11,795 nt of DNA, taken from positions 1 through 11,795 of the forward strand of contig CAYMST010000151.1 in assembly GCA_964393115.1 (NCBI GenBank), written 5' to 3'. The notes beneath the pieces were generated by a model that was not told the DNA's origin, did not search any database, and saw only the letters and a list, made by a program, of their open reading frames with translations. This DNA comes from CAYMST01 sp964393115 (GTDB lineage: Bacteria > Bacteroidota > Bacteroidia > Cytophagales > Cyclobacteriaceae). Shown here piece after piece: positions 1 through 5,875 of this stretch (its first letter is position 1; every line of letters begins with the position of its first letter). Made by a program: the position numbers and the translations under genes.

Positions 1-126
1 CCATATTTGGGTCTGCGTAAAACAGTAATTCAGGTTACTTCCTTTAATTTCTAGTCCACAAGTTAAAGTCGAAATATTCGAAAAGGGTTGATCTAAATTT
101 GAACCTGAGTTTTTTGATTTTGTCAT
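1..126 (-). CDS. Partial minus-strand ORF of unknown function, cut by the window edge
   Basis: Reading the minus strand from an ATG at 126-124, all 42 codons stay open to base 1, so the gene continues outside the window. The peptide starts MTKSKNSGSNLDQPF and ends at the edge with NYCFTQTQIW. No signal peptide, membrane segment or motif is visible, and I do not recognise the family. The ORF faces the XRE/S24-like regulator at 207, with a palindrome between them, which is the usual arrangement of a repressor and its divergent target. A real gene is therefore plausible, but a 42-codon open frame in AT-rich DNA could also arise by chance. No Shine-Dalgarno sequence is seen, as is normal for Bacteroidota. 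Confidence 0.38.
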   Translation of the reverse strand, partial: MTKSKNSGSNLDQPFSNISTLTCGLEIKGSNLNYCFTQTQIW

Positions 127-158
127 TGTAATTTCGATCATTTGTTAAAGTATACGCA

Positions 159-190
159 CAAAGAAAGCTAAAAGTTTTAGATTAGCTCAA
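159..190 (-). promoter_or_regulatory. Possible minus-strand promoter spanning the palindrome
   Basis: On the minus strand a TTG at 190-188 is followed, after a 21-base spacer, by TTTCTTTG at 166-159. That is 7 of 8 matches to the Bacteroidota -7 box TAnnTTTG, at about the right spacing from a -33 TTG. It would start a transcript shortly before the partial ORF beginning at 126. The palindrome at 168-180 falls inside the spacer, where a bound repressor would block RNA polymerase. The match is imperfect and the call is inferred. Confidence 0.28.
168..180. promoter_or_regulatory. Palindrome CTAAAAGTTTTAG, candidate operator of the XRE/S24-like regulator
   Basis: This is a perfect inverted repeat, CTAAAA-G-TTTTAG, 26 bases before the ATG of the XRE/S24-like gene and inside the divergent region. 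Dimeric XRE repressors commonly autoregulate by binding such dyads next to their own gene. A second copy with the same half-sites but a 2-base spacer lies at 4566-4579. The dyad is seen directly; its use as an operator is inferred. Confidence 0.42.
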
Positions 191-206
191 TTTTTTAGCA
201 AAAAAT

Positions 207-986
207 ATGACTTATATAGGTAAGAATATAAAAAAGATCAGGAGTGTCCATAAGTTAAGCCAAGCTGCCATGGCTGAAATGTTCAGTTTAGCACGGCCGA
301 GTATAGGAGCGTATGAAGAAGGACGCGCTGAACCAAAAATCGAAACTTTGGTCCAGATTAGTAAAAAATTCAATTTGTCAATTGACGGAATCATCAACAA
401 AGAACTCACTGTCAATGACTTAATGAGTTTTAGCACCATCAATGAAAAATTGGAACAAACTCACAGTAAGCTTTGGACAAAAGACACCAAAGGACATCCT
501 GTGCCTGAGAGGACGGGTATCTCACTAGTGACTATTGATAAATACACGGATTACCAGGTTAATTTCAAAAACCATGATCGACTTGATCGGTTTAAGAAAA
601 TTGACCTCCCCATTACATTTAAGGGTCAGTCATTAGCTTTTGAAATGAACGGCAGTGAAATGGAGTATAACCAGCAAGGCCTTCATCATGGAGATATCTT
701 ATTGTGTCAAAAGGCTAATAAAAATATCATCCAAACCGGTAAGGTCTATACTGTGCTCACAAAGTCAAAAATCTTCACCAGAAGACTTTATGAAGTAAAT
801 GACGAGATCATTCGCTTTCAAAGCGATGACCCCAACTATACGGTCTTGGAGGACAAAATAGAAGACATCATCGAGCTATGGGAAGTAAAAGGCGTATTTA
901 GTACTTACCTCGAGCCTCCCAAGATGATCGAAGAGCGAGTAATGCTATTGGAAAAGCGAATGGCTGAACTGGAAAAGAAGCTTTAA
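207..986 (+). CDS. XRE-family regulator with an S24/LexA-like C-terminal domain lacking the catalytic dyad
   Basis: A 259-residue regulator that begins with a Cro/C1-type helix-turn-helix at residues 5-60; the recognition region is around LSQAAMAEMFSLARPSIGAY. After a linker comes a beta-rich domain at about 138-230 with the layout of the S24/LexA peptidase fold, including the usual HGDILLCQK stretch. In active members the nucleophile is the Ser of a GDSM-like motif; here the sequence is GSEM (149-152), with Glu151 in that place. The partner Lys of a VKRL-like motif is replaced in TRRL (191-194) by Arg192. The protein is thus probably a dimerising, non-self-cleaving repressor rather than an SOS switch, though it could still sense a ligand or partner. 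The last 20 residues form a leucine-heptad coiled coil. The start is the ATG at 207; no Shine-Dalgarno sequence is seen. The membrane-protein gene follows after 33 bp on the same strand. Confidence 0.9.
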   Translation: MTYIGKNIKKIRSVHKLSQAAMAEMFSLARPSIGAYEEGRAEPKIETLVQISKKFNLSIDGIINKELTVNDLMSFSTINEKLEQTHSKLWTKDTKGHPVPERTGISLVTIDKYTDYQVNFKNHDRLDRFKKIDLPITFKGQSLAFEMNGSEMEYNQQGLHHGDILLCQKANKNIIQTGKVYTVLTKSKIFTRRLYEVNDEIIRFQSDDPNYTVLEDKIEDIIELWEVKGVFSTYLEPPKMIEERVMLLEKRMAELEKKL

Positions 987-1019
987 TTTAGAATCTCAGA
1001 GGCCAACTAACTTTAAGAC

Positions 1020-1796
1020 ATGGAAGACGAGATTCTAAAAAAATTAGAGGCGCTAGAAGATTCACTTAAAAAGCGAAATAGCTTACGAGAGTGGGTAGCA
1101 CTTATTTTTGAGAAGATTCTAATCCCCGTAACCCTGGTCATAGTAACCTTTATGACTTACTTCACCAATACCCGGCTGAGCGAACAGCAAGTTGAACTGC
1201 ATGATAAGCAACTTCAAATGACAAACAAGCAAATAGAGTTTGAACAGAAGTATAACAATCAGTTACTCGTCAACAGCGATCGAGAGCTGGATATTATGTA
1301 TTTGAACCTATTCTACGAAGAGTTATCAAAACCTGGAAGTGATAAAGAAAACACCTTAGACCTGCTGGGGCTGTTAAACGATGATTTAAGGGTAACGCTT
1401 GCCGACTGGGTGAAGAAAAGTGATCAATACGATGACAAAACACGTCAAAAGGCAGCGAGCATTATTAGCGAGTTAGACGATTTGAGTAAGTTCACCATTA
1501 GTATTTACTACAATCCTACATTAGCTGGACACGAACTAAAGGCGAAAACGATTTATAAGAGCTTGGTAAGCAAGAACGTTGACTTTAGTATTCGACTAAG
1601 TCCTCAAAAGCAATCATTTTTTGATAAATATCCTAAAGCCTTAAGTAACGAGGTTCGCTTCGAAAGGGCTTTTGAAACCAAGGCTTCTAATGAGTTAATT
1701 GGACTGCTTCAATCCACTTCTCCCAATTTAAATTTTGTTGCAAAGCCAGTTAGCAACCGAACCATAAACTTCATGTCGATTTTTTTGAAGGACTAA
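1020..1796 (+). CDS. Single-pass membrane protein with coiled coil and a possible LytR_C-like C-terminal domain
   Basis: The 258-residue product starts with a charged amphipathic stretch (1-23), has one clear transmembrane segment (about 26-48) and then a Gln/Glu-rich coiled coil (about 53-92) and a mainly helical region to about 155. The last 100 residues (about 157-258) alternate beta and alpha: a strand FTISIYYN, a helix, a VDFSIRL strand, a VRFERAF stretch, a helix and a final strand. This order resembles the C-terminal domain of LytR/CpsA/Psr proteins, a small alpha/beta domain, but that is a fold impression only. There is no signal-peptide cleavage site. The gene starts 33 bp after the XRE/S24-like regulator and is probably co-transcribed with it. 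Function is unknown; sensing or scaffolding at the membrane is possible. Confidence 0.8.
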   Translation: MEDEILKKLEALEDSLKKRNSLREWVALIFEKILIPVTLVIVTFMTYFTNTRLSEQQVELHDKQLQMTNKQIEFEQKYNNQLLVNSDRELDIMYLNLFYEELSKPGSDKENTLDLLGLLNDDLRVTLADWVKKSDQYDDKTRQKAASIISELDDLSKFTISIYYNPTLAGHELKAKTIYKSLVSKNVDFSIRLSPQKQSFFDKYPKALSNEVRFERAFETKASNELIGLLQSTSPNLNFVAKPVSNRTINFMSIFLKD

Positions 1797-1807
1797 TGAC
1801 TAATAAA

Positions 1808-2115
1808 CTGAGTTCGATTAATATTTCATTTCTAAATGATGTTGGGAAAAACACTTATCAACTCATTTACAGACGGTTGTCCTCAAGCCGGACAGGATTG
1901 TACCGCATCGACGGTCCGATTTTTCCAGCGAACCGCCGACACGGACAAAAAATCTAGCGGACGCCGCACGGCAAACGTTGCTCGGAAAGATTTGAAACTG
2001 GCAGACATTCTGCGCTGGGCGGCCCTGTCATCTACTCTTCGAGTAGTCTCAAACAGCAAATCTTTCAAAAACTGCTCTCTATAACTCTAGAAGGTTATTT
2101 TAGAATCGAACTGAG
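1808..2115. other. GC-rich structured element with inverted ends (candidate ncRNA or non-autonomous mobile repeat)
   Basis: The left end CTGAGTTCGATT (1808-1819) and right end AATCGAACTGAG (2104-2115) pair at 11 of 12 positions. Bases 1861-2040 are about 54% GC, against 35-38% in the lines just outside. Inside are TCATTT/AAATGA (1826-1839), TGTCC/GGACA (1878-1894), GTCC plus GATTTTT (1914-1924) against AAAAATC plus GGAC (1948-1962), and a perfect 10-bp stem GAAAGATTTG/CAAATCTTTC (1985-1994 with 2057-2066). That stem encloses GCAGA/TCTGC (2001-2013) and CTACTC/GAGTAG (2032-2046). TAATAAA occurs just left of the element (1801-1807) and again at 2118-2124, a weak hint of a target duplication. 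It may be a structured RNA with a closing stem or a MITE-like repeat. It has none of the conserved cores I would expect in tmRNA, RNase P RNA or tRNA. Confidence 0.5.
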
Positions 2116-2229
2116 GTTAATAAAATATAATTTCAAAAGCGGTCCACCCTTTTACATTGGTACCATTGGAAAAAGTAAAACCGTGATTCACAAGGGACTA
2201 CTTAGTTGAGGACGACCGATATCTGTACC

Positions 2230-2273
2230 CTTCAAGTCTATTTATGTAAAAGCTTCAAATAGACATTTTGAAG
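2230..2273. repeat. Imperfect inverted repeat with two alternative pairings
   Basis: CTTCAAGTCTATTT (2230-2243) pairs with AAATAGAC (2257-2264) and, after a 3-base bulge, with TTGAAG (2268-2273). A shorter competing hairpin is CTTCAAA/TTTGAAG (2253-2259 with 2267-2273). It lies in the gene-free stretch downstream of the GIN-domain gene. No T-run follows on either strand, so a simple terminator is not obvious. Confidence 0.4.
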
Positions 2274-2311
2274 ATCACATGATTAATTTATTTTACCTTC
2301 AACTAAATAAT

Positions 2312-2332
2312 TATGTAGCATAATGCTACATA
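2312..2332 (-). terminator. Perfect 9-bp hairpin downstream of the GIN-domain gene
   Basis: TATGTAGCA and TGCTACATA form a perfect stem around a TAA loop, 64 bases past the stop of the minus-strand GIN-domain gene. The minus strand after the hairpin is AT-rich (ATTATTTAG) but lacks a clean U-tract. It may be a weak terminator, a 3' stabilising hairpin or a protein-binding dyad. Confidence 0.35.
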
Positions 2333-2395
2333 TAAGCTTACCAAATTATAGGTTTCATTCCATGCATCAGCATCAAATACGCCGCCTAATTTAAA

Positions 2396-3115
2396 CTATC
2401 GTTCGATGGAAACATGTGAAGCTCCACTCGTATTCATTTTCTGTATTTGTGCTTGACCATGAAACTTCACTTTACTTGCTCCACTAGCATTGACACTAAT
2501 TTCCTCTTCAGCCCGAATAGCTATAAATGATGCTCCACTTAAGTCGAGGCGACATATGTCTGAGGTGAGCCTCTCTGCAATGACTCTACTCGCTCCGGAA
2601 ACTTGAAAACTAGTACTTAGGGCTTCGCCAGAAAATGAAAGCTTACTTGCCCCGGAAACTTCACCTTTCATAGATTGGACTTGTATTGCGCCATTTAGTT
2701 TACTTGCTCCACTTAAGTTAATATCTAAACGATCGGTTTGTAGCATATTCTCTAAATCTACCCTAGAAGCTCCAGAAACATAAAGTGCTTCTAAAACGGG
2801 TACAGTTATATTGACCTTAGTTCCTTCCGTTGGTCGAATATGATTCTTAGAGTAAATAACCAATTGGTTGCCATCATTTTTGAGTATAATGTGTTCCTGG
2901 ATATTTTCGTCTGTCGACACTTCAACGCTAATTGCTTGCCCAAACCTAACTCTTGCCTTAATGGCACCAGTTATTTTCAATTTAGAAAAGTTTTCGACGT
3001 GTCGTATTTCCTTAACAATGAAACCATTCCCATTTATTTTTTTATCACTAAAGGAAGAGAACAAAAAGGCGCAGATTGAAACAAAAAACACAAGAAGTAT
3101 ACTTACCGATTTCAT
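2396..3115 (-). CDS. Secreted GIN-domain (DUF2807) protein with seven SGAS repeats
   Basis: A 239-residue exported protein. Residues 1-22 form a signal peptide (Lys, then a long hydrophobic core ending near SSFS). The rest matches the head GIN domain (DUF2807), a beta-helix-like fold common in Bacteroidota, with the usual early motif around VENFSKLKITGAIKARV (40-56). The motif SGAS occurs seven times, at residues 114, 135, 154, 173, 193, 211 and 230, a period of 18-21 residues that fits one coil of a right-handed beta-helix per repeat. The last repeat is followed by only six residues, so there is no C-terminal sorting domain or anchor. A periplasmic or surface role, possibly adhesive, is the usual guess for this family, but its function is not known. 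The start is the ATG at 3115. It lies downstream of, and on the same strand as, the LysR gene, 321 bp away. Confidence 0.88.
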   Translation of the reverse strand: MKSVSILLVFFVSICAFLFSSFSDKKINGNGFIVKEIRHVENFSKLKITGAIKARVRFGQAISVEVSTDENIQEHIILKNDGNQLVIYSKNHIRPTEGTKVNITVPVLEALYVSGASRVDLENMLQTDRLDINLSGASKLNGAIQVQSMKGEVSGASKLSFSGEALSTSFQVSGASRVIAERLTSDICRLDLSGASFIAIRAEEEISVNASGASKVKFHGQAQIQKMNTSGASHVSIER

Positions 3116-3436
3116 ACCATGTTATTTTATGCTAAAGGTAGAAGAATAGGTTTTTCAAAATGCCAATCCGTGATACATTATAACCTTTGGTTACAACATT
3201 TTACAACCGGCCAATTAATGAAATGTTAATCTATGATAGCACACCACTTACTTGCACAAGAGGCGTCAACCCCATATTTGACTACTCGTGGATAATCATA
3301 GAACTTGCTCCATCAATTCCTTGTCAAGATGGAACGAAGATCAAAACACAAAAGTCTATTTAGAAGAAATTTTTATGGGGAGCCTCTAGAAAATTCATAT
3401 TGACTAAGGCTTTAAAGAGTTTCATCTAACCGAAAT
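3116..3436. other. 321-bp gap between the GIN-domain and LysR genes
   Basis: Both flanking genes are on the minus strand, so this stretch must hold the end of the LysR transcript and the promoter of the GIN-domain gene. No open frame worth calling is present on either strand. No strong terminator hairpin or full TAnnTTTG box was found on the minus strand; the nearest is GCATTTTG shortly upstream of the GIN start (6 of 8). Confidence 0.5.
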
Positions 3437-4357
3437 TCACACCCAGTCGTGTGCCCAATCAAAGTTATGGGCAATAATTTCATGCTTGTGTTGTTCAATG
3501 AAATCAACCAACGCCTGATGCGCCGGAGTGAGTTTTTTACCCTGTACGTATACTAGATTCCAGGTGGTTACAATGGGCAGACCTTTCAATGGATAGATAT
3601 GAAAATTTTCACTTTCCAAAGCCGTTCTCAAACCAATGAGAGGTACAATTGAATAGCCTAAACCCGCATTGATCGCCTGCTTAATCGCTTCATTCGATAC
3701 CAACTCCATTGACTTCCCCACTTTTACGTTGTTGGCATCAAGGAATTCCTGCATGGCCAACCTGGTAGCAGAACCCTGCTCGCGAAATAGTAAGGTGACT
3801 TTTTCAAGGTCTCTAATCCTCTTAACGTTAATTTTTTGTTCTTTAGACCCAACGAGGCATAATCTATTTTCCATCAATTCTAGACTATTCACCTTGACGC
3901 CTTCTGGAATTACGGAAACGAGTGAGAAGTCGGCTTCATTTTTAGTTAAGCCTTCCACAACTCTATTTTTATTCGAAACATCTATGGATATTTCAACTCC
4001 AGGATAGGCATCCATGAACGCTTTTAAAAAATATGGAATTACATATTTCCCCGTTGATACAACCGCTATTTTTATCTTCCCTGATACCAGTCCTTTATAC
4101 TGATCGATGGTGTATTTAATAGCTTCGGCTTCACCCAATATACGCTTACTCCTATCAACAATCTGCTTGCCGAAATCTGTAATATAAAGCTGCCTTCCGA
4201 TAACCTCTGTCAGTGGTAGTTCAAACTGATCTTGCAACTTTTTCAACTGAATCGAAATGGCTGGCTGTGTTAAATGCAAATGTTCAGCCGCCTTTGTTAT
4301 ACTCTGACAATCAGAAACTTGCACAAATATCCGAAGCTGATGAAGCGTATAATTCAT
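3437..4357 (-). CDS. LysR-type transcriptional regulator
   Basis: The 306-residue length is typical for the family. Residues 1-62 are the winged helix-turn-helix, with the signature ITKAAEHLHLTQPAISIQLK (20-39). A linker helix follows, and the substrate-binding-protein-like effector domain occupies about 90-297, beginning VSGKIKIAVVSTGKYVIPYF. The wording of the DNA-binding half is close to the CbbR/CysL-like branch of LysR proteins, but the regulated pathway cannot be read from sequence. LysR regulators often act on the divergent neighbour; here that is the polysaccharide deacetylase at 4765, across a 407-bp region. A tetrameric LysR protein with a small-molecule co-inducer is the family norm. 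The start is the ATG at 4357. Nothing appears truncated. Confidence 0.94.
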   Translation of the reverse strand: MNYTLHQLRIFVQVSDCQSITKAAEHLHLTQPAISIQLKKLQDQFELPLTEVIGRQLYITDFGKQIVDRSKRILGEAEAIKYTIDQYKGLVSGKIKIAVVSTGKYVIPYFLKAFMDAYPGVEISIDVSNKNRVVEGLTKNEADFSLVSVIPEGVKVNSLELMENRLCLVGSKEQKINVKRIRDLEKVTLLFREQGSATRLAMQEFLDANNVKVGKSMELVSNEAIKQAINAGLGYSIVPLIGLRTALESENFHIYPLKGLPIVTTWNLVYVQGKKLTPAHQALVDFIEQHKHEIIAHNFDWAHDWV

Positions 4358-4415
4358 AAATTATTTTTTATGCATTAAGCAAAAATACAGACAGAAATTT
4401 ATAATATGCTAGTTA

Positions 4416-4423
4416 TACATTTG
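4416..4423 (+). promoter_or_regulatory. Perfect Bacteroidota -7 box TACATTTG
   Basis: TACATTTG matches TAnnTTTG at all fixed positions, on the plus strand and about 58 bases upstream of the LysR start. No clear -33 TTTG lies 19-21 bases upstream. If active, it would give a deacetylase transcript with a leader of over 300 bases, or a separate short RNA. TTGTACAA overlaps its end and could be a regulator site. Confidence 0.3.
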
Positions 4424-4565
4424 TACAATGAAATCAAACAATTTGGTAACCTTTAGATATAGGTATGGATGCTGAATCACAAAAACCAACAACAGTTTTG
4501 TCTATTCATTGAGCGATCAGGTTTCTGGTTTTCTATCGATAATTAAGTATGGAACCAATTAGTTA

Positions 4566-4579
4566 CTAAAAAGTTTTAG
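4566..4579. promoter_or_regulatory. Dyad CTAAAA-AG-TTTTAG, sister of the palindrome at 168
   Basis: The half-sites are identical to those of the candidate operator at 168-180, with a 2-base instead of a 1-base spacer. The site lies in the control region of the deacetylase gene. It could be a second binding site for the XRE/S24-like regulator, but AT-rich half-sites like these can recur by chance. Confidence 0.25.
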
Positions 4580-4728
4580 GAATAATGTTAAAAATTCAGA
4601 ATAGTAAGTGATCTCCATCTTTTTATTCTTTGTGTGGCTACAAAAAACAAGATGCGTATTATTGCTTTATACATATCTGAGATCAAGTTGATGAGCCTGT
4701 CTTATCACCCTATCTTCTCATTTATCCT

Positions 4729-4736
4729 TATTTTCG
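4729..4736 (+). promoter_or_regulatory. Likely -7 box of the deacetylase gene, TATTTTCG
   Basis: TATTTTCG matches TAnnTTTG at 7 of 8 positions and lies 28 bases before the GTG start of the deacetylase, leaving room for a short leader. No convincing -33 TTTG is seen. Confidence 0.3.
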
Positions 4737-4764
4737 AACATTTATTTAACCAAAATACTTCATT

Positions 4765-5646
4765 GTGAAACTCATTCTATCAACAATATTATACGCTTAC
4801 TCTTTCGTTCTGATATCTCAACCAACGATCAGTTTCACTTTTGACGATGGCAGAATTTATGACCTAGGGGAATACAGTTTGAAAGAGTGGAATGACATGA
4901 TTCTATCCACACTTGATCGACATGAAATCAAAGCGGCATTCTTCGTTAGAACACAAGGCATGGAAACTAAAAATGGCCGACTAGTCTTGGAAAGCTGGAA
5001 CAATGCTGGACATTTGCTTGCTAACCATACGCATACTCACCCCAACTTCAATAAGTCAGAACACTCTGCTAAGAGCTTTGAATGGGAACTAATGAAGGCG
5101 GATTCCATATTGCGCGAATATAGTAATTATGAAAAGCTCTTTCGCTTCCCTTATCTCAAAGAGGGAAACACCAAAGAAAAAGTAGATAGCATTCGTTGCA
5201 TCATGGATAATCATGGGTTTAAAAACGGATTTGTCACCATTGATGATGCGGACTGGTTCGTCGATGGACAGCTCTTGAAGCGTCTAAAAGTCAACGCTAA
5301 TGTAGACCTTGAGGCGTACAGGGAGATATATCTCAAGCACCTATTAGAACGGGCTACGTACTACGAAAAACTATCTTATGAGCTAACCAGTAGGCACATC
5401 GCCCATACACTACTTCTGCACCATAACCTTACCTCAGCATTATTTCTTGATGATCTGATTAACCTTTTTAAGACCAATGGTTGGAAGGTAATTTCAGCAA
5501 AGCATGCATTCCAAGATCCTATTTTTGATCAATTACCTGATCATACTGGAGCAAGTCTCGTTTGGGATTTGGCTCAAGACTCTGGTGGATACACTGAGGA
5601 GGCGCCAGACTCGTTGTATTACAAGATGGAAAAACTAGGTTTATAA
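4765..5646 (+). CDS. Secreted polysaccharide deacetylase (NodB/CE4 family)
   Basis: A 293-residue protein with all five CE4 motifs. These are TFDDG (25-29, catalytic base and metal Asp), the metal-binding HTHTHP (88-93), RFPY (127-130), the DDADW region (160-164) and LLLHHN (216-221, catalytic His). CE4 enzymes are metal-dependent and remove acetyl groups from N-acetylglucosamine polymers or O-acetylated sugars; the substrate here is unknown. A short hydrophobic N-terminus (1-19) looks like a signal peptide, so it probably acts in the periplasm or at the surface. The start is taken as GTG at 4765, because an in-frame stop (TAA, 4747-4749) closes the upstream frame and no ATG lies between. It stands alone, with a 229-bp gap before the next gene, and is divergent from the LysR gene. 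Confidence 0.92.
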   Translation: MKLILSTILYAYSFVLISQPTISFTFDDGRIYDLGEYSLKEWNDMILSTLDRHEIKAAFFVRTQGMETKNGRLVLESWNNAGHLLANHTHTHPNFNKSEHSAKSFEWELMKADSILREYSNYEKLFRFPYLKEGNTKEKVDSIRCIMDNHGFKNGFVTIDDADWFVDGQLLKRLKVNANVDLEAYREIYLKHLLERATYYEKLSYELTSRHIAHTLLLHHNLTSALFLDDLINLFKTNGWKVISAKHAFQDPIFDQLPDHTGASLVWDLAQDSGGYTEEAPDSLYYKMEKLGL

Positions 5647-5875
5647 TTTCTCTTTGGTTCTCCAAATGAAGCTTACTACCATTCAGCACAAGCGTTATTT
5701 TGAATTGTCTTCACCTAGATCTAGAAAACGAAATCTCTACAGTTATTAAATTTTCTTGCACAATTATTAACCTATATCCGGCATAACGACACATTTGTTA
5801 TCCCAATGACATAATTCTGTGACAACTTAATTCCGATATTTGTGTTAATTAGTTTGAAAGTAAAATTTGAAAATA
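5647..5875. other. Gap before the lipoprotein gene, with a weak promoter candidate
   Basis: No coding frame is seen. A perfect 10-bp palindrome CTAGATCTAG lies at 5715-5724, with no T-run after it. GATATTTG at 5835-5842 matches TAnnTTTG at 7 of 8 and lies 33 bases before the ATG at 5876, so it is the best -7 candidate for the lipoprotein-DUF547 unit. Confidence 0.35.

Larger units (their letters stand above)
1797..2395. other. 599-bp region without a convincing gene
   Basis: The left half holds the GC-rich structured element at 1808-2115, described separately. The right half (2116-2395) is AT-rich and non-coding, with two inverted repeats at 2230-2273 and 2312-2332. Open frames inside the GC-rich part exist on both strands (plus 1836-2084, minus 2068-1883), but they overlap each other and match no recognised family. 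I regard them as by-products of the base composition, or at best remains of a gene. Confidence 0.6.
4358..4764. other. 407-bp divergent control region between the LysR and deacetylase genes
   Basis: No gene of useful length lies here; only two 15-codon frames exist, at 4428 and 4465 on the plus strand. It holds an AT-rich imperfect dyad TATAATATGCTAGTTATA (about 4399-4416) close to the LysR start, a perfect plus-strand TAnnTTTG box at 4416-4423 overlapping the palindrome TTGTACAA (4421-4428), the CTAAAA-N2-TTTTAG dyad (4566-4579), and a near-match -7 box before the deacetylase. The length and number of dyads suggest a regulated region rather than spacer DNA. Confidence 0.55.

Noticed and set aside
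1..206. DNA polymerase V-like (UmuC/ImuB) divergent partner of the LexA-like regulator
   Set aside because: The visible N-terminus does not resemble that family.
1836..2084. 82-codon plus-strand frame in the GC-rich element
   Set aside because: It overlaps another open frame on the opposite strand, matches no family I know, and lies across strong stems; open frames are expected when GC rises and stop codons become rare.
1808..2115. Retron ncRNA, tmRNA, RNase P RNA or group II intron
   Set aside because: No reverse transcriptase is present, and none of the conserved cores of these RNAs were found; only the paired ends and hairpins fit in a general way.
1808..2115. tRNA T-arm or attachment-site remnant at AGTTCGATT
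   Set aside because: The bases around TTCGATT do not form the 5-bp T-stem on either strand, and no integrase is nearby.
2120..2250. Protein-like fragments (KAVHPFTLVPLEKVKP, then FTRDYLVEDDRYLYPSSLFM) in one plus-strand frame
   Set aside because: Stops lie before, between and after them and no start or family is recognisable; too weak to call a pseudogene.
3669..4007. 112-codon plus-strand frame inside the LysR gene
   Set aside because: It is the antisense shadow of a well-supported LysR coding region.
5867..5875. TTG start of the lipoprotein gene
   Set aside because: The ATG at 5876 is three codons later and gives a normal lipoprotein signal.
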